Assembly (NCBI GenBank): GCA_016926495.1
Contig: JAFGOL010000292.1
Coordinates: forward strand, 1-6,120
Direction: 5' to 3'
Source of the DNA: Oligoflexia bacterium
GTDB taxonomy: Bacteria > Bdellovibrionota > JAFGOL01
Length of the DNA: 6,120 nt
Under the pieces are notes generated by a model. It saw only the letters and a list, made by a program, of their open reading frames with translations. It searched no databases and was not told the DNA's origin. A program made the position numbers and the translations under genes. Each line of letters opens with the position of its first letter. The first letter of the stretch is position 1. This document shows, one piece after another, positions 1 to 5,565 of the stretch.

Positions 1-108
1 AAGGTTCAGATGCAGGCGTTCATGGAGGCAATATGTTTTAATCTTAAACGGGCAGTAAAAATAAAAGAACTTGCAGACATTCAGGGGTGTAGTCTGTCTG
101 TTTGCTGA
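1..108 (+). CDS. C-terminal end of a DDE transposase (partial, enters from the left edge)
   Basis: The first frame is open from base 1 and stops with TGA at 106-108, giving 35 residues. The segment QAFMEAICFNLKRAV resembles the last helix of IS1182/IS4-type DDE transposases, where a 'KV..Q.....A..NLKR' pattern closes the catalytic domain. That pattern is known for the family. Assignment to IS1182 rather than IS4 or IS5 is inference from 35 residues. The catalytic DDE residues lie outside the window, so I cannot tell whether the element is intact. No terminal inverted repeat or target duplication could be recognised on the right side. A chance ORF is the alternative, but the fit to the transposase tail is good. 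Confidence 0.6.
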   Translation, partial: KVQMQAFMEAICFNLKRAVKIKELADIQGCSLSVC

Positions 109-447
109 TAAAGCCTCCAAAAGAGGCTGAAAAGGCTCCCGAAAGGGAGAAAACTTGAACTTTCCATATCTTAAAAATTACAAAAAACTGAGATTAGGCG
201 ACAGCCTCAAGATGCTTGGAGAAAATGATATAGTCGATTGCAATATACTGTTACACCAGGTTACTCCGTTGGCACTTCTCCGCCTCTTCTATGTGCTTTT
301 GAGTGTACTTATCCAGAAATATTTTCACTAATATCAAGCCGCGCAAACATGTTGCAATAAGCCCGTTTCTGCGGGACCTATTAAATATTTTTATGGCGAC
401 TTGATTCTATAATGGCCTGAAGACTTAAAATGACGCTTTAACAAAAC
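109..447. other. Largely non-coding stretch between the transposase tail and the minus-strand operon
   Basis: No convincing gene was found on either strand. One plus-strand reading frame is open from 155 (TTG, with GGGAG at 145-149 in front) to TAA at 329-331, giving 58 residues with a hydrophobic C-terminal half. It is not recognisable and its apparent ribosome site is also an arm of a hairpin. A 25-residue minus-strand frame (251-328) reads like real protein in composition but is too short to call. The stretch looks like insertion-site debris or decayed coding sequence. Confidence 0.4.
112..149 (+). repeat. Two tandem small hairpins just after the transposase stop
   Basis: AGCCTC (112-117) pairs with GAGGCT (123-128) across a five-base CAAAA loop. 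CTCCC (136-140) pairs with GGGAG (145-149) across a GAAA tetraloop. Both stems are perfect but short. No T-run follows, so this is not a standard intrinsic terminator. They may be a structured 3' end of the transposase transcript or part of the element's terminal region. Confidence 0.4.
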
Positions 448-1085
448 CTATGCACAAAGATTATAATCCGCCAGTTCGTTGACGCTGTGGTGTGATATTA
501 TGTCCAGTATCTGATAAGGATTTTCGACTATAAACGCAGGTTCAGCTGCGAGCAGGTCTTTTTCATCCTCTTCATACCCGTACATTACGGCAAGCGATGG
601 AATACAGTTGGCCCTTGCTCCGTTTATATCATAAATTCTGTCCCCGACCATTATGGTTGATCCCCTGTCGAAGGACTTGTATACCTGTTAATAAAAAGAT
701 ATTCCATCTTGAACATCTTTAAAAGGGCGGTTGCGGCATTTCCCGGCAATGACGTAACAAGGAATAGATTTTTGTCTTTTTCGTAAAGCTTGTGTAAGAC
801 CTTTTCTATGCCGGGATACGGAACAACATTTTTTATACCCTTTTTTACATAATAACGGGTGAAATTCTCCATGGCTTTATCAATTGTTTCTTTGTCTTCC
901 GTTTCAAACAACATCTTAAAACATTCCTGTAACGGCATACCTATACACTTCCGGGGTTTTACATCCTTCCTGAATTTACGGCGGCCCGCGTTCAGGGCAT
1001 GCCCGATGCTCTTGACCAGTCCTTTCTGAGAGTCCATGATCGTCCCGTCCATATCAAATAATATATTTTTAAATCCGTTATTCAT
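448..1085 (-). pseudogene. HAD-family phosphatase, phosphoglycolate phosphatase-like, broken by frameshift and internal loss
   Basis: The protein is read in two frames. The upstream part (1085 down to 651, 144 residues) carries HAD motif I as FDMDGT, with nucleophile D11 and acid D13, a helical cap, and motif II around T111 (FLVTS). The downstream part (651 down to 448, 67 residues) starts with motif IV, MVGDRIYDINGA. Both belong to one Gph/PpaX-type phosphatase, which would hydrolyse phosphoglycolate or a similar small phosphate ester in the cytoplasm. The two frames meet at a TAATG stop/start overlap at 649-653. Only about 36 residues separate motif II from motif IV, where relatives such as PpaX have about 57, so roughly 20 residues including the usual motif III lysine region seem to be missing. 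This argues for a deletion rather than a programmed frameshift. A good ribosome site (AAAAGGAG, 1094-1101) precedes the start, 14 bases after the DJ-1 gene. Confidence 0.75.
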
Positions 1086-1099
1086 TTCATAAACTCCTT

Positions 1100-1615
1100 T
1101 TAACGGTAACCTGACAGATATTTTATGATCTCCCTGCTGAAAGCAGGCAGATCATCCGGCTTTCTGGACGTTATGATATTACCGTCTGTAACAACTTCCC
1201 TGTCTACATAGTTTGCTCCTGCATTTATAATATCGTCCCTTATTCCCACAAATGAAGTTACCGTTACGTCCTTAATAACATCCGCTGACGCAAGTACCCA
1301 TGCGCCGTGGCAAATGGATGCTATTAACCTGTTTTTTTCTTTCATATCCCTGATCAGCGAAATAACAGATTCATCCTGCCTTAATAATTCCGGCGCCCAC
1401 CCGCCGGGAATAATAACGGCATTAAGGTTCTTTCTGTCTATTTCACTTATCTTAATTTCTTCAATCGCAGGGTAACCGTCCTTGCTGAGGTATTCTTTTT
1501 TTCTGCCTGTACCTGCAAGCATGGACTTTATTCCCGCTTCCCTTAATCTGTAATAAGGGTACCAGACTTCAAGTGTCTGGTACCTGTCTTCTATTAATAT
1601 GACCGTGTTTCCCAT
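1100..1615 (-). CDS. DJ-1/PfpI family protein (PfpI-type cysteine hydrolase or deglycase)
   Basis: This is a 171-residue, single-domain protein of the usual PfpI length (about 165-170). Seen in the sequence: E16 in the first strand-helix region, the PGGWAPELLR loop at 70-79, and the nucleophile elbow ASICHGAW with C102 followed by H103. The C-terminal part, with a GIRDDIINAG segment and EVVTDGNIITSRKPDDLPAF, closely follows archaeal PfpI. The family includes proteins reported as intracellular proteases, glyoxalase III and protein/nucleotide deglycases; which activity applies here cannot be told from sequence. The start is supported by AAAGGCGGTGAT (1621-1632), one mismatch from a full anti-Shine-Dalgarno match. 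It sits 25 bases downstream of the VOC gene and 14 bases upstream of the HAD gene, so the three are likely co-transcribed. All expected catalytic residues are present and I see no sign of damage. Confidence 0.9.
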   Translation of the reverse strand: MGNTVILIEDRYQTLEVWYPYYRLREAGIKSMLAGTGRKKEYLSKDGYPAIEEIKISEIDRKNLNAVIIPGGWAPELLRQDESVISLIRDMKEKNRLIASICHGAWVLASADVIKDVTVTSFVGIRDDIINAGANYVDREVVTDGNIITSRKPDDLPAFSREIIKYLSGYR

Positions 1616-1640
1616 TGTAAATCACCGCCTTTATTTATAA

Positions 1641-2120
1641 TCAGTGCATCATTTTATTATAGGCTTTTTCCGCACGTTTACGCATTTCAGCAGATGATAC
1701 GTCTTCCTTGTGGGTTGAAAGTTCCCATAAATGCCCGTAAGGGTCCACTATCTGCCCGCTACGGTCGCCGTAAAACCTGTCTTCAACCGGTTTTGTTTCT
1801 TTTGCTCCGGCATCTACAGCCTGCCGGATCTGTTTATCAACATTCCTCACGTAGACGTTAATAACAACCGTTGTATCCCTGCATGATTCATCCGAACCCT
1901 CCGTATTTTTATCTCCTGCGGAATTATATAGAGCAAACTTTGAGTCACCGATCTTTAACTCGGCGTAAGCAAGTTTTCCTTCAGGAGTAATAAAAGGTTT
2001 ACCTGACAGTTTTGCTCCCAGGCCTTTTATGTAAAAATCAATAGCGTCTGCTCCTCCGCTGTTTACGTGAAGATAAGGCATAATAGTACTGTATTTTTTT
2101 GGTATATAATTAACTTTCAT
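1641..2120 (-). CDS. VOC family protein (glyoxalase/bleomycin resistance, PhnB-like)
   Basis: This 159-residue protein has the layout of PhnB-like VOC proteins: a first beta-alpha-beta unit opening with MPYLHV (14-19) and AIDFYIKGLGAK (26-37), then LAYAELKIGDS (50-60), a loop, and the second unit with VYVRNVD (89-95) and DRFYGDRSGQIVDPYGHLWEL (split here as DRFYGDRSG at 114-122 and DPYGHLWEL at 126-134). The last block and the THKEDVS that follows are hallmarks of this subgroup. E54 and E133 occupy usual metal-ligand positions. The histidine commonly found two residues before E54 is Y52 here, so metal binding may be altered. Such proteins fold as dimers with varied functions; substrate is unknown. 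AGGAGGTGT (2124-2132) gives a very strong ribosome site. It is the first gene of the minus-strand unit, followed by the DJ-1 and HAD genes. Confidence 0.9.
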   Translation of the reverse strand: MKVNYIPKKYSTIMPYLHVNSGGADAIDFYIKGLGAKLSGKPFITPEGKLAYAELKIGDSKFALYNSAGDKNTEGSDESCRDTTVVINVYVRNVDKQIRQAVDAGAKETKPVEDRFYGDRSGQIVDPYGHLWELSTHKEDVSSAEMRKRAEKAYNKMMH

Positions 2121-2228
2121 TTTACACCTCCTGTGTTCTAAACTTTATGTTAAAAATATGGTCACTTACCGGCATTAAAACAAGTGCAAACAAGAATAAT
2201 TTTAAGGTCAAATAAGGGTAACTACGTA

Positions 2229-2258
2229 TATACTTTATAATTTCATGCCTGCTATAAT
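2229..2258 (+). promoter_or_regulatory. Extended -10 promoter for the plus-strand operon
   Basis: TGCTATAAT at 2250-2258 is a perfect extended -10 (TGnTATAAT). The best -35 is TATACT at 2229-2234, matching three of six consensus bases with an 18-base spacer, which is acceptable for an extended -10 promoter. Transcription would begin near 2265, leaving a leader of about 30 bases with the ribosome site at 2282-2287. Housekeeping sigma recognition is inferred from the consensus. Confidence 0.55.
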
Positions 2259-2281
2259 ATGCCCCAGACATTAGGAAAGAC

Positions 2282-2287
2282 AAGGAG
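2282..2287 (+). promoter_or_regulatory. Ribosome binding site for the TTG-started pyridoxal kinase remnant
   Basis: AAGGAG lies eight bases before the TTG at 2296. No in-frame ATG fits the conserved N-terminus, so this site decides the start. Confidence 0.65.
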
Positions 2288-2295
2288 TAAGGCAG

Positions 2296-2628
2296 TTGAA
2301 TATTATATCAATACAGTCACATGTTTCATACGGGCATGCCGGCAACAGTGCATCGGTTTTTCCTCTCCACTACCTTGGTTTTAATGTCTGGCCTGTGCAT
2401 GCTGTAAATTTTTCAAATCATGCCAGCTACGGTAAATGGGAGGGAGTTGTTTTTGACGATAAAATCATATGCGACCCTGCAATGGGTGATACAGGGCGGG
2501 GAGTTTTTGTAAAAGAAGATATACCCGGTTTTCTCAAGGGTAAACTTGTACCTGTTGCGGATATAATCACCCCTAATCATTTTGAATTCAATATACTGTG
2601 CGGAGGCCCTGACTTGAACTTATGTTAA
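2296..2628 (+). pseudogene. pdxY: Pyridoxal kinase (PdxY/PdxK-like) remnant, internally deleted and truncated
   Basis: PdxY-type kinases phosphorylate pyridoxal in the B6 salvage pathway and are about 285 residues long. Only 110 residues remain here. The N-terminus is well preserved: SIQSHVSYGHAGNSASVFPL (5-24) and FSNHASYGKWEG (39-50). After residue 55 the sequence jumps straight to ICDPAMGDTGRG (58-69) and ADIITPNHFEFNIL (87-100). About 45-50 residues that normally separate these blocks are missing, and the deletion leaves the frame open. Everything after the ITPN block is gone, including the C-terminal GxGD catalytic and ATP-binding region, so it cannot be an active kinase. The start is TTG with a strong ribosome site and a good promoter. 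It heads the redox/transport operon, so transcription through it probably still serves the genes behind it. The kinase family is clear; the choice of pdxY over pdxK is by similarity. Confidence 0.8.
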
Positions 2629-2672
2629 TGAATAACCACATTGTCAGTGTAGAAGTTGGCGTGGAGCAGTGA
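2628..2672 (+). CDS. Very short ORF between the kinase remnant and the flavoprotein gene
   Basis: ATG at 2628 overlaps the TAA of the kinase remnant (TAATG) and the frame reads MNNHIVSVEVGVEQ before TGA at 2670-2672, one base before the flavoprotein ATG. The upstream part of the same frame adds LELML. This could be a last scrap of the pyridoxal kinase (relatives have an 'EMLLV....W.IS.P' segment in the second half), a coupling peptide that hands ribosomes to the next gene, or chance. I favour a remnant but the evidence is thin. Confidence 0.2.
   Translation: MNNHIVSVEVGVEQ
2663..2666 (+). promoter_or_regulatory. Ribosome binding site choosing the ATG at 2674
   Basis: GGAG lies seven bases before ATG 2674. 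The earlier in-frame TTG at 2656 has no comparable site. A later in-frame GTG at 2746 would give the usual family length but has only a poorly spaced GAGG. Confidence 0.5.
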
Positions 2673-2673
2673 T

Positions 2674-3675
2674 ATGGACAATAGAGATAATATATTCAGT
2701 TTTGAGATTGATGCGGTACAAGGTTTTTTTGTTCCTGATGAGGCAGTGCTTTATGATCTCGTGATTGCAGGCTGGGGACCGGCTGCTGTAAGTGCGGCAA
2801 TATATGCCGCAAGAAAAGGCCTTAATACGGCTATAGTAACTAAATTTAAAGGTGGACAGATAAATGATACCCCTGTTGTGGAAAATTATCCCGGCTTTAA
2901 GTCCATAGGCGGAAAAGAACTGACCCTGGAATTTAATGTACATGCCAGACAATACGGTTTACCCCTGTTGACAGGGGAAGCAGTGACAAAAATAGAAAAA
3001 AATAATGATATATTTTATACTTCAACAGAAAATCAACGCATTCTTAAAAGCAGGACTGTTATTTACGCTACAGGGAAAAGAAACAGGCGGCTTAACGTTC
3101 CAGGTGAAGAAAAATTTATTGGTAAGGGTGTGGTTTTTTGCGCTATATGTGATGCTCCTCTTTATAAAGATAAAAAGGTGATCATAGCAGGAGGTAACAA
3201 TTCCGCATTTACTGTAGCAACGGATCTTGTAAAGATTGCTAAAAATATTGTGATTATAAATATCGTAAGGGGCTGGACTGCCGATTCGTACCTGCAAAAT
3301 AGCCTTAAAAAATATAATAATGTAGAAATGCTGGATTACCACCGGATAGAATCAATTACAGGCAATAATGACTTTAAGGGTATAAAAGTACGTAATTTAG
3401 AAACATCCGGCCTATATGATATAGATGCTGACGGGCTTTTTGTGGAAATAGGACTTATTCCCAATTCGGATGCCGTGGCAGGACTGGTTGCGTTGAACGA
3501 CAATAAGGAAATAATAACAGACAGGGATTGCGAGACAAGTTTACCCGGGTTATTTGCCGCAGGGGATGTTACGGATGTTACCTATAAACAGGTGGTTATA
3601 GCAGCGGGCGAAGGTGCAAAGGCTGCCTTATCGGCAGACAATTACCTGAAGTTTATTTCTAATAAAGGAGAATGA
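2674..3675 (+). CDS. AhpF/thioredoxin reductase-like FAD-dependent disulfide oxidoreductase
   Basis: Read from ATG 2674 this is 333 residues. A Rossmann FAD site DLVIAGWGPAAVSAAIYAAR (28-47, GxGPAA instead of the usual GxGPAG) is followed by GGQINDT (60-66) and ENYPGF (70-75). The redox-active pair is C156/C159 in FCAICDAPLY. The second nucleotide site reads AGGNNSA (172-178), where GGGNSA is normal. The C-terminal FAD block is GLFAAGDVTDVTYKQVVIA (292-310). The last third follows the C-terminal part of AhpF closely. The HRRxxxR motif that thioredoxin reductases use to hold NADPH is absent (IINIVRGW instead), so NADH or another electron donor is more likely. The likely partner is the two-domain disulfide oxidoreductase encoded four bases downstream. 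About 24 extra N-terminal residues precede the FAD domain; a GTG start at 2746 would remove them and give 309 residues. Substrate and donor are inferred. Confidence 0.88.
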   Translation: MDNRDNIFSFEIDAVQGFFVPDEAVLYDLVIAGWGPAAVSAAIYAARKGLNTAIVTKFKGGQINDTPVVENYPGFKSIGGKELTLEFNVHARQYGLPLLTGEAVTKIEKNNDIFYTSTENQRILKSRTVIYATGKRNRRLNVPGEEKFIGKGVVFCAICDAPLYKDKKVIIAGGNNSAFTVATDLVKIAKNIVIINIVRGWTADSYLQNSLKKYNNVEMLDYHRIESITGNNDFKGIKVRNLETSGLYDIDADGLFVEIGLIPNSDAVAGLVALNDNKEIITDRDCETSLPGLFAAGDVTDVTYKQVVIAAGEGAKAALSADNYLKFISNKGE

Positions 3676-3679
3676 TGTT

Positions 3680-4321
3680 ATGGCTGTATTTAACGAACAA
3701 CAGAAAAAGGAAATAGCCGAATCACTTGCTGTTGTAAAAAAGACTGTAAAGATAACATGTGTCACAAGAGGTACTGACTGTCGGTATTGTTCTCTTACAA
3801 AGGAAATGCTTTCGGAGCTTGCCGTACTCAGCCCTAATGTAGATATAAACTTTTACGATCTTGTTGAGGATCAGGAGCGGATCAAGGATTTAAAGATTGA
3901 TAAAGTTCCTGCAGTTATCCTGCACAGGGGAAATAATTCAAATATAAGATTTTTCGGTGTGCCTGCGGGGTATGAGTTTCAGACCCTGCTTGAGGATATT
4001 ATAATTCTGGGTAATAATAATTCTCCGCTTAGTCTTGAAACAATACTTGAAATAAACAAGATTAGAACACCCTTACATATTGAGGTAATAGCTTCTCCTG
4101 ATTGCCCATATTGCCCCGCCGTAGTAGGTGCCGTACATAAATTTGCAATGGCCAATGTGAATATAACTTCGGACATGATCGAGATATCGGAATTTCCTGA
4201 TGTTGGGAAAAAATACGAGGTCAAGGGTTTTCCTCATACAGTAATAAACGGAAACCACAGTGTGACAGGTATGCTCCCTGAACTTGAACTTGCTAAAAAG
4301 ATTAATGGGTTTGTTTTATGA
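3680..4321 (+). CDS. Two-domain protein disulfide oxidoreductase (PDO, glutaredoxin-like)
   Basis: This 213-residue protein holds two tandem thioredoxin folds, each with its own CxxC. Domain 1 has C34-R-Y-C37 with its cis-proline at P77 (KVPAVI). Domain 2 has C142-P-Y-C145 with cis-proline P185 (GFPHTVI). Both sites intact is the mark of PDO proteins, as in Pyrococcus; the related N-terminal domain of AhpF keeps only the second CxxC. PDOs reduce or form protein disulfides in the cytoplasm and are recycled by a thioredoxin reductase-like flavoprotein, which is exactly what lies upstream. No signal peptide is seen. The start follows AAAGGAG (3664-3670) by nine bases. The stop overlaps the next start as ATGA (4318-4321), implying translational coupling to the transport genes. 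Family is firm; the physiological substrate is unknown. Confidence 0.9.
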   Translation: MAVFNEQQKKEIAESLAVVKKTVKITCVTRGTDCRYCSLTKEMLSELAVLSPNVDINFYDLVEDQERIKDLKIDKVPAVILHRGNNSNIRFFGVPAGYEFQTLLEDIIILGNNNSPLSLETILEINKIRTPLHIEVIASPDCPYCPAVVGAVHKFAMANVNITSDMIEISEFPDVGKKYEVKGFPHTVINGNHSVTGMLPELELAKKINGFVL

Positions 4322-5565
4322 AGCTGATTTTAAAAAAATTATATTTTCTGTCTTTTATATTTATCACCCAGGCGTGTTTTAACATAAACGATAATGACGG
4401 GCATAGAAAAAAAAAAGAAAAGCTTGTTATAATAACACCGCACCAGTCGGATATTATTAATGAATTTGGCAGGAAATTTAAGGAGTATTATAAAAATAAA
4501 ACGGGAAATACCGTGGAAACCGAATTTCTGGATCTTGGCGGAACATCCAATGACCTTAAATATATACTTTCGGAATTTACGGGAAACCCCGGTGGAATAG
4601 GAGTTGATATTTTCTGGGGAGGCGGTGTCGTTCCCTTTGATATACTAAAAAGAAAGGGTCTGCTTGAAAGCTATAAACCTGACAAAAAAATACTTTCTCA
4701 CATACCGGAGAAGATCGGTGAGGTGCTGGTTTATGATCCTGAATATAAATGGTTTGGCTCGGCTCTTTCCACGTTTGGTATAATATGCAATAAGAACCTT
4801 CTTAAAATAAACAGGTTATCTCAGCCTTTAACATGGAAAGATTTGTCCGTGCCTGGATACAGGGGCCTTATCGGTGCCGTAGATCCACGTAACAGCGGGA
4901 CTTCGCATACCATGTTTTCCATGATACTTCAGGCATACGGATGGCAAAAAGGCTGGGAAATCATTTATGGAATAGGAAGAAATACAAAAAGGTTTGCAAA
5001 TGGAAGTTCGGATATCACAAGGGGGATAGCTTCAGGTGAAATTACCTGCGGATTAACCATAGATTTTTTTGCATGGTTGAGCATTTTCGAACTGGGTGAA
5101 AAAAATATAAGTTTTATTATTCCCCGGGACGGCGCTGTTATTAATGCTGACGGTATTGCAATTTTAAAAGGTACAAAAAAAAAAGAAACCGCACATGAAT
5201 TTGTTTCGTATGTTTTGTCGGAAAAAGGACAGTCCCTGTGGATGCTGCCCGCCGGTCACACGGAGGGGCCGGAATTAAAAACACTTGCCAGGATGCCTGT
5301 AATTCCCATGCTTTATGATAAACATAAAAATGATAGTGTATTAAAACTTAACCCGTTTAAAATAACAGGTACCTTTAATTATAACGAAGAGAGACTGGGA
5401 ATAACATGGCAGCTGTTAAATGACATGATTGGCACACTTGTTATAGATAAAAAAGTACATAGCGGTAAAGTACCTGTTGATAAAAATACAGCAATGAAAT
5501 ACTCGGAAAAATGGGATAATCAGTTATTCCGCAATAAAGTTCTTAACGGATGGCTGAAATTATGA
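4318..5565 (+). CDS. ABC transporter substrate-binding lipoprotein, iron-type (COG1840/AfuA-like)
   Basis: This 415-residue protein has a basic start, a hydrophobic stretch (7-18) and a lipobox-like end at C20 (ITQAC), so it is probably an anchored lipoprotein. The -3 position is T rather than L, a loose lipobox. The mature part reads as a type II periplasmic-binding fold of the COG1840 group: GVDIFWGGG (95-103), TWKDLSVPGYRG (172-183), DPRNSGTSH (189-197), the GWQKGWEIIYGIGRN region (208-222), and VLSEKGQSLW (299-308). Members bind ferric iron, thiamine or other small ligands. The paired tyrosines that hold Fe3+ in FbpA are not seen: the matching segment reads IDFFAW (248-253), so iron is not assured. 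It starts inside the PDO stop codon and ends inside the ABC ATPase start codon, both ATGA. Two runs of ten adenines (4407-4416 and 5175-5184) lie in lysine codons and could promote slippage. Confidence 0.88.
   Translation: MKLILKKLYFLSFIFITQACFNINDNDGHRKKKEKLVIITPHQSDIINEFGRKFKEYYKNKTGNTVETEFLDLGGTSNDLKYILSEFTGNPGGIGVDIFWGGGVVPFDILKRKGLLESYKPDKKILSHIPEKIGEVLVYDPEYKWFGSALSTFGIICNKNLLKINRLSQPLTWKDLSVPGYRGLIGAVDPRNSGTSHTMFSMILQAYGWQKGWEIIYGIGRNTKRFANGSSDITRGIASGEITCGLTIDFFAWLSIFELGEKNISFIIPRDGAVINADGIAILKGTKKKETAHEFVSYVLSEKGQSLWMLPAGHTEGPELKTLARMPVIPMLYDKHKNDSVLKLNPFKITGTFNYNEERLGITWQLLNDMIGTLVIDKKVHSGKVPVDKNTAMKYSEKWDNQLFRNKVLNGWLKL
4407..4416 (+). repeat. Ten-adenine tract near the start of the mature lipoprotein
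   Basis: Ten consecutive A encode part of the RKKKEK segment (residues 30-35), ten residues after the lipid-modified cysteine. Runs of this length can cause polymerase or replication slippage. A frame change here would abolish the protein. Confidence 0.7.
5175..5184 (+). repeat. Second ten-adenine tract in the same gene
   Basis: Ten consecutive A encode lysines in the GTKKKE segment (residues 285-290), in the C-terminal lobe. Same length and codon context as the first tract. Confidence 0.7.

Larger units (their letters stand above)
2121..2295. promoter_or_regulatory. Divergent intergenic control region
   Basis: This 175-base AT-rich region separates the leftward VOC-DJ-1-HAD unit from the rightward operon and should carry both promoters. 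The rightward promoter is clear (separate entry). For the leftward unit, a weak candidate is TTGTTT (plus 2178-2183) with CATATT (plus 2155-2160), spaced 17 bases; each box is poor. An eight-base palindrome GTATATAC lies at 2226-2233, and a second TATAAT at 2236-2241 lacks a good -35. I saw no Fur box or other known operator. Confidence 0.5.

Noticed and set aside
251..328. Minus-strand frame starting GTG, 25 residues, protein-like composition
   Set aside because: Too short, no ribosome site that stands out, and no recognised family; possibly a fossil of a gene.
362..376. Hairpin CCCG-TTTCTG-CGGG as a terminator for the minus-strand unit
   Set aside because: Only four base pairs and no proper T-run on the minus strand after it.
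649..690. Programmed frameshift in the HAD gene
   Set aside because: No slippery heptamer was seen at the junction, and the spacing between motifs II and IV is too short, which fits a deletion better.
2226..2233. Palindrome GTATATAC as an operator
   Set aside because: Eight bases of AT-rich palindrome are expected by chance here and match no regulator site I know.
2644..2952. Minus-strand open frame of 102 codons
   Set aside because: It lies antisense to the flavoprotein gene, has no family features, and its composition is that of a shadow frame.
3022..3342. Minus-strand open frame of 106 codons
   Set aside because: Antisense to the conserved CxxC and nucleotide-binding part of the flavoprotein; no recognisable domain.
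3979..4258. Two minus-strand frames of 81 and 61 codons
   Set aside because: Both overlap the second thioredoxin domain of the PDO gene on the opposite strand and resemble nothing.
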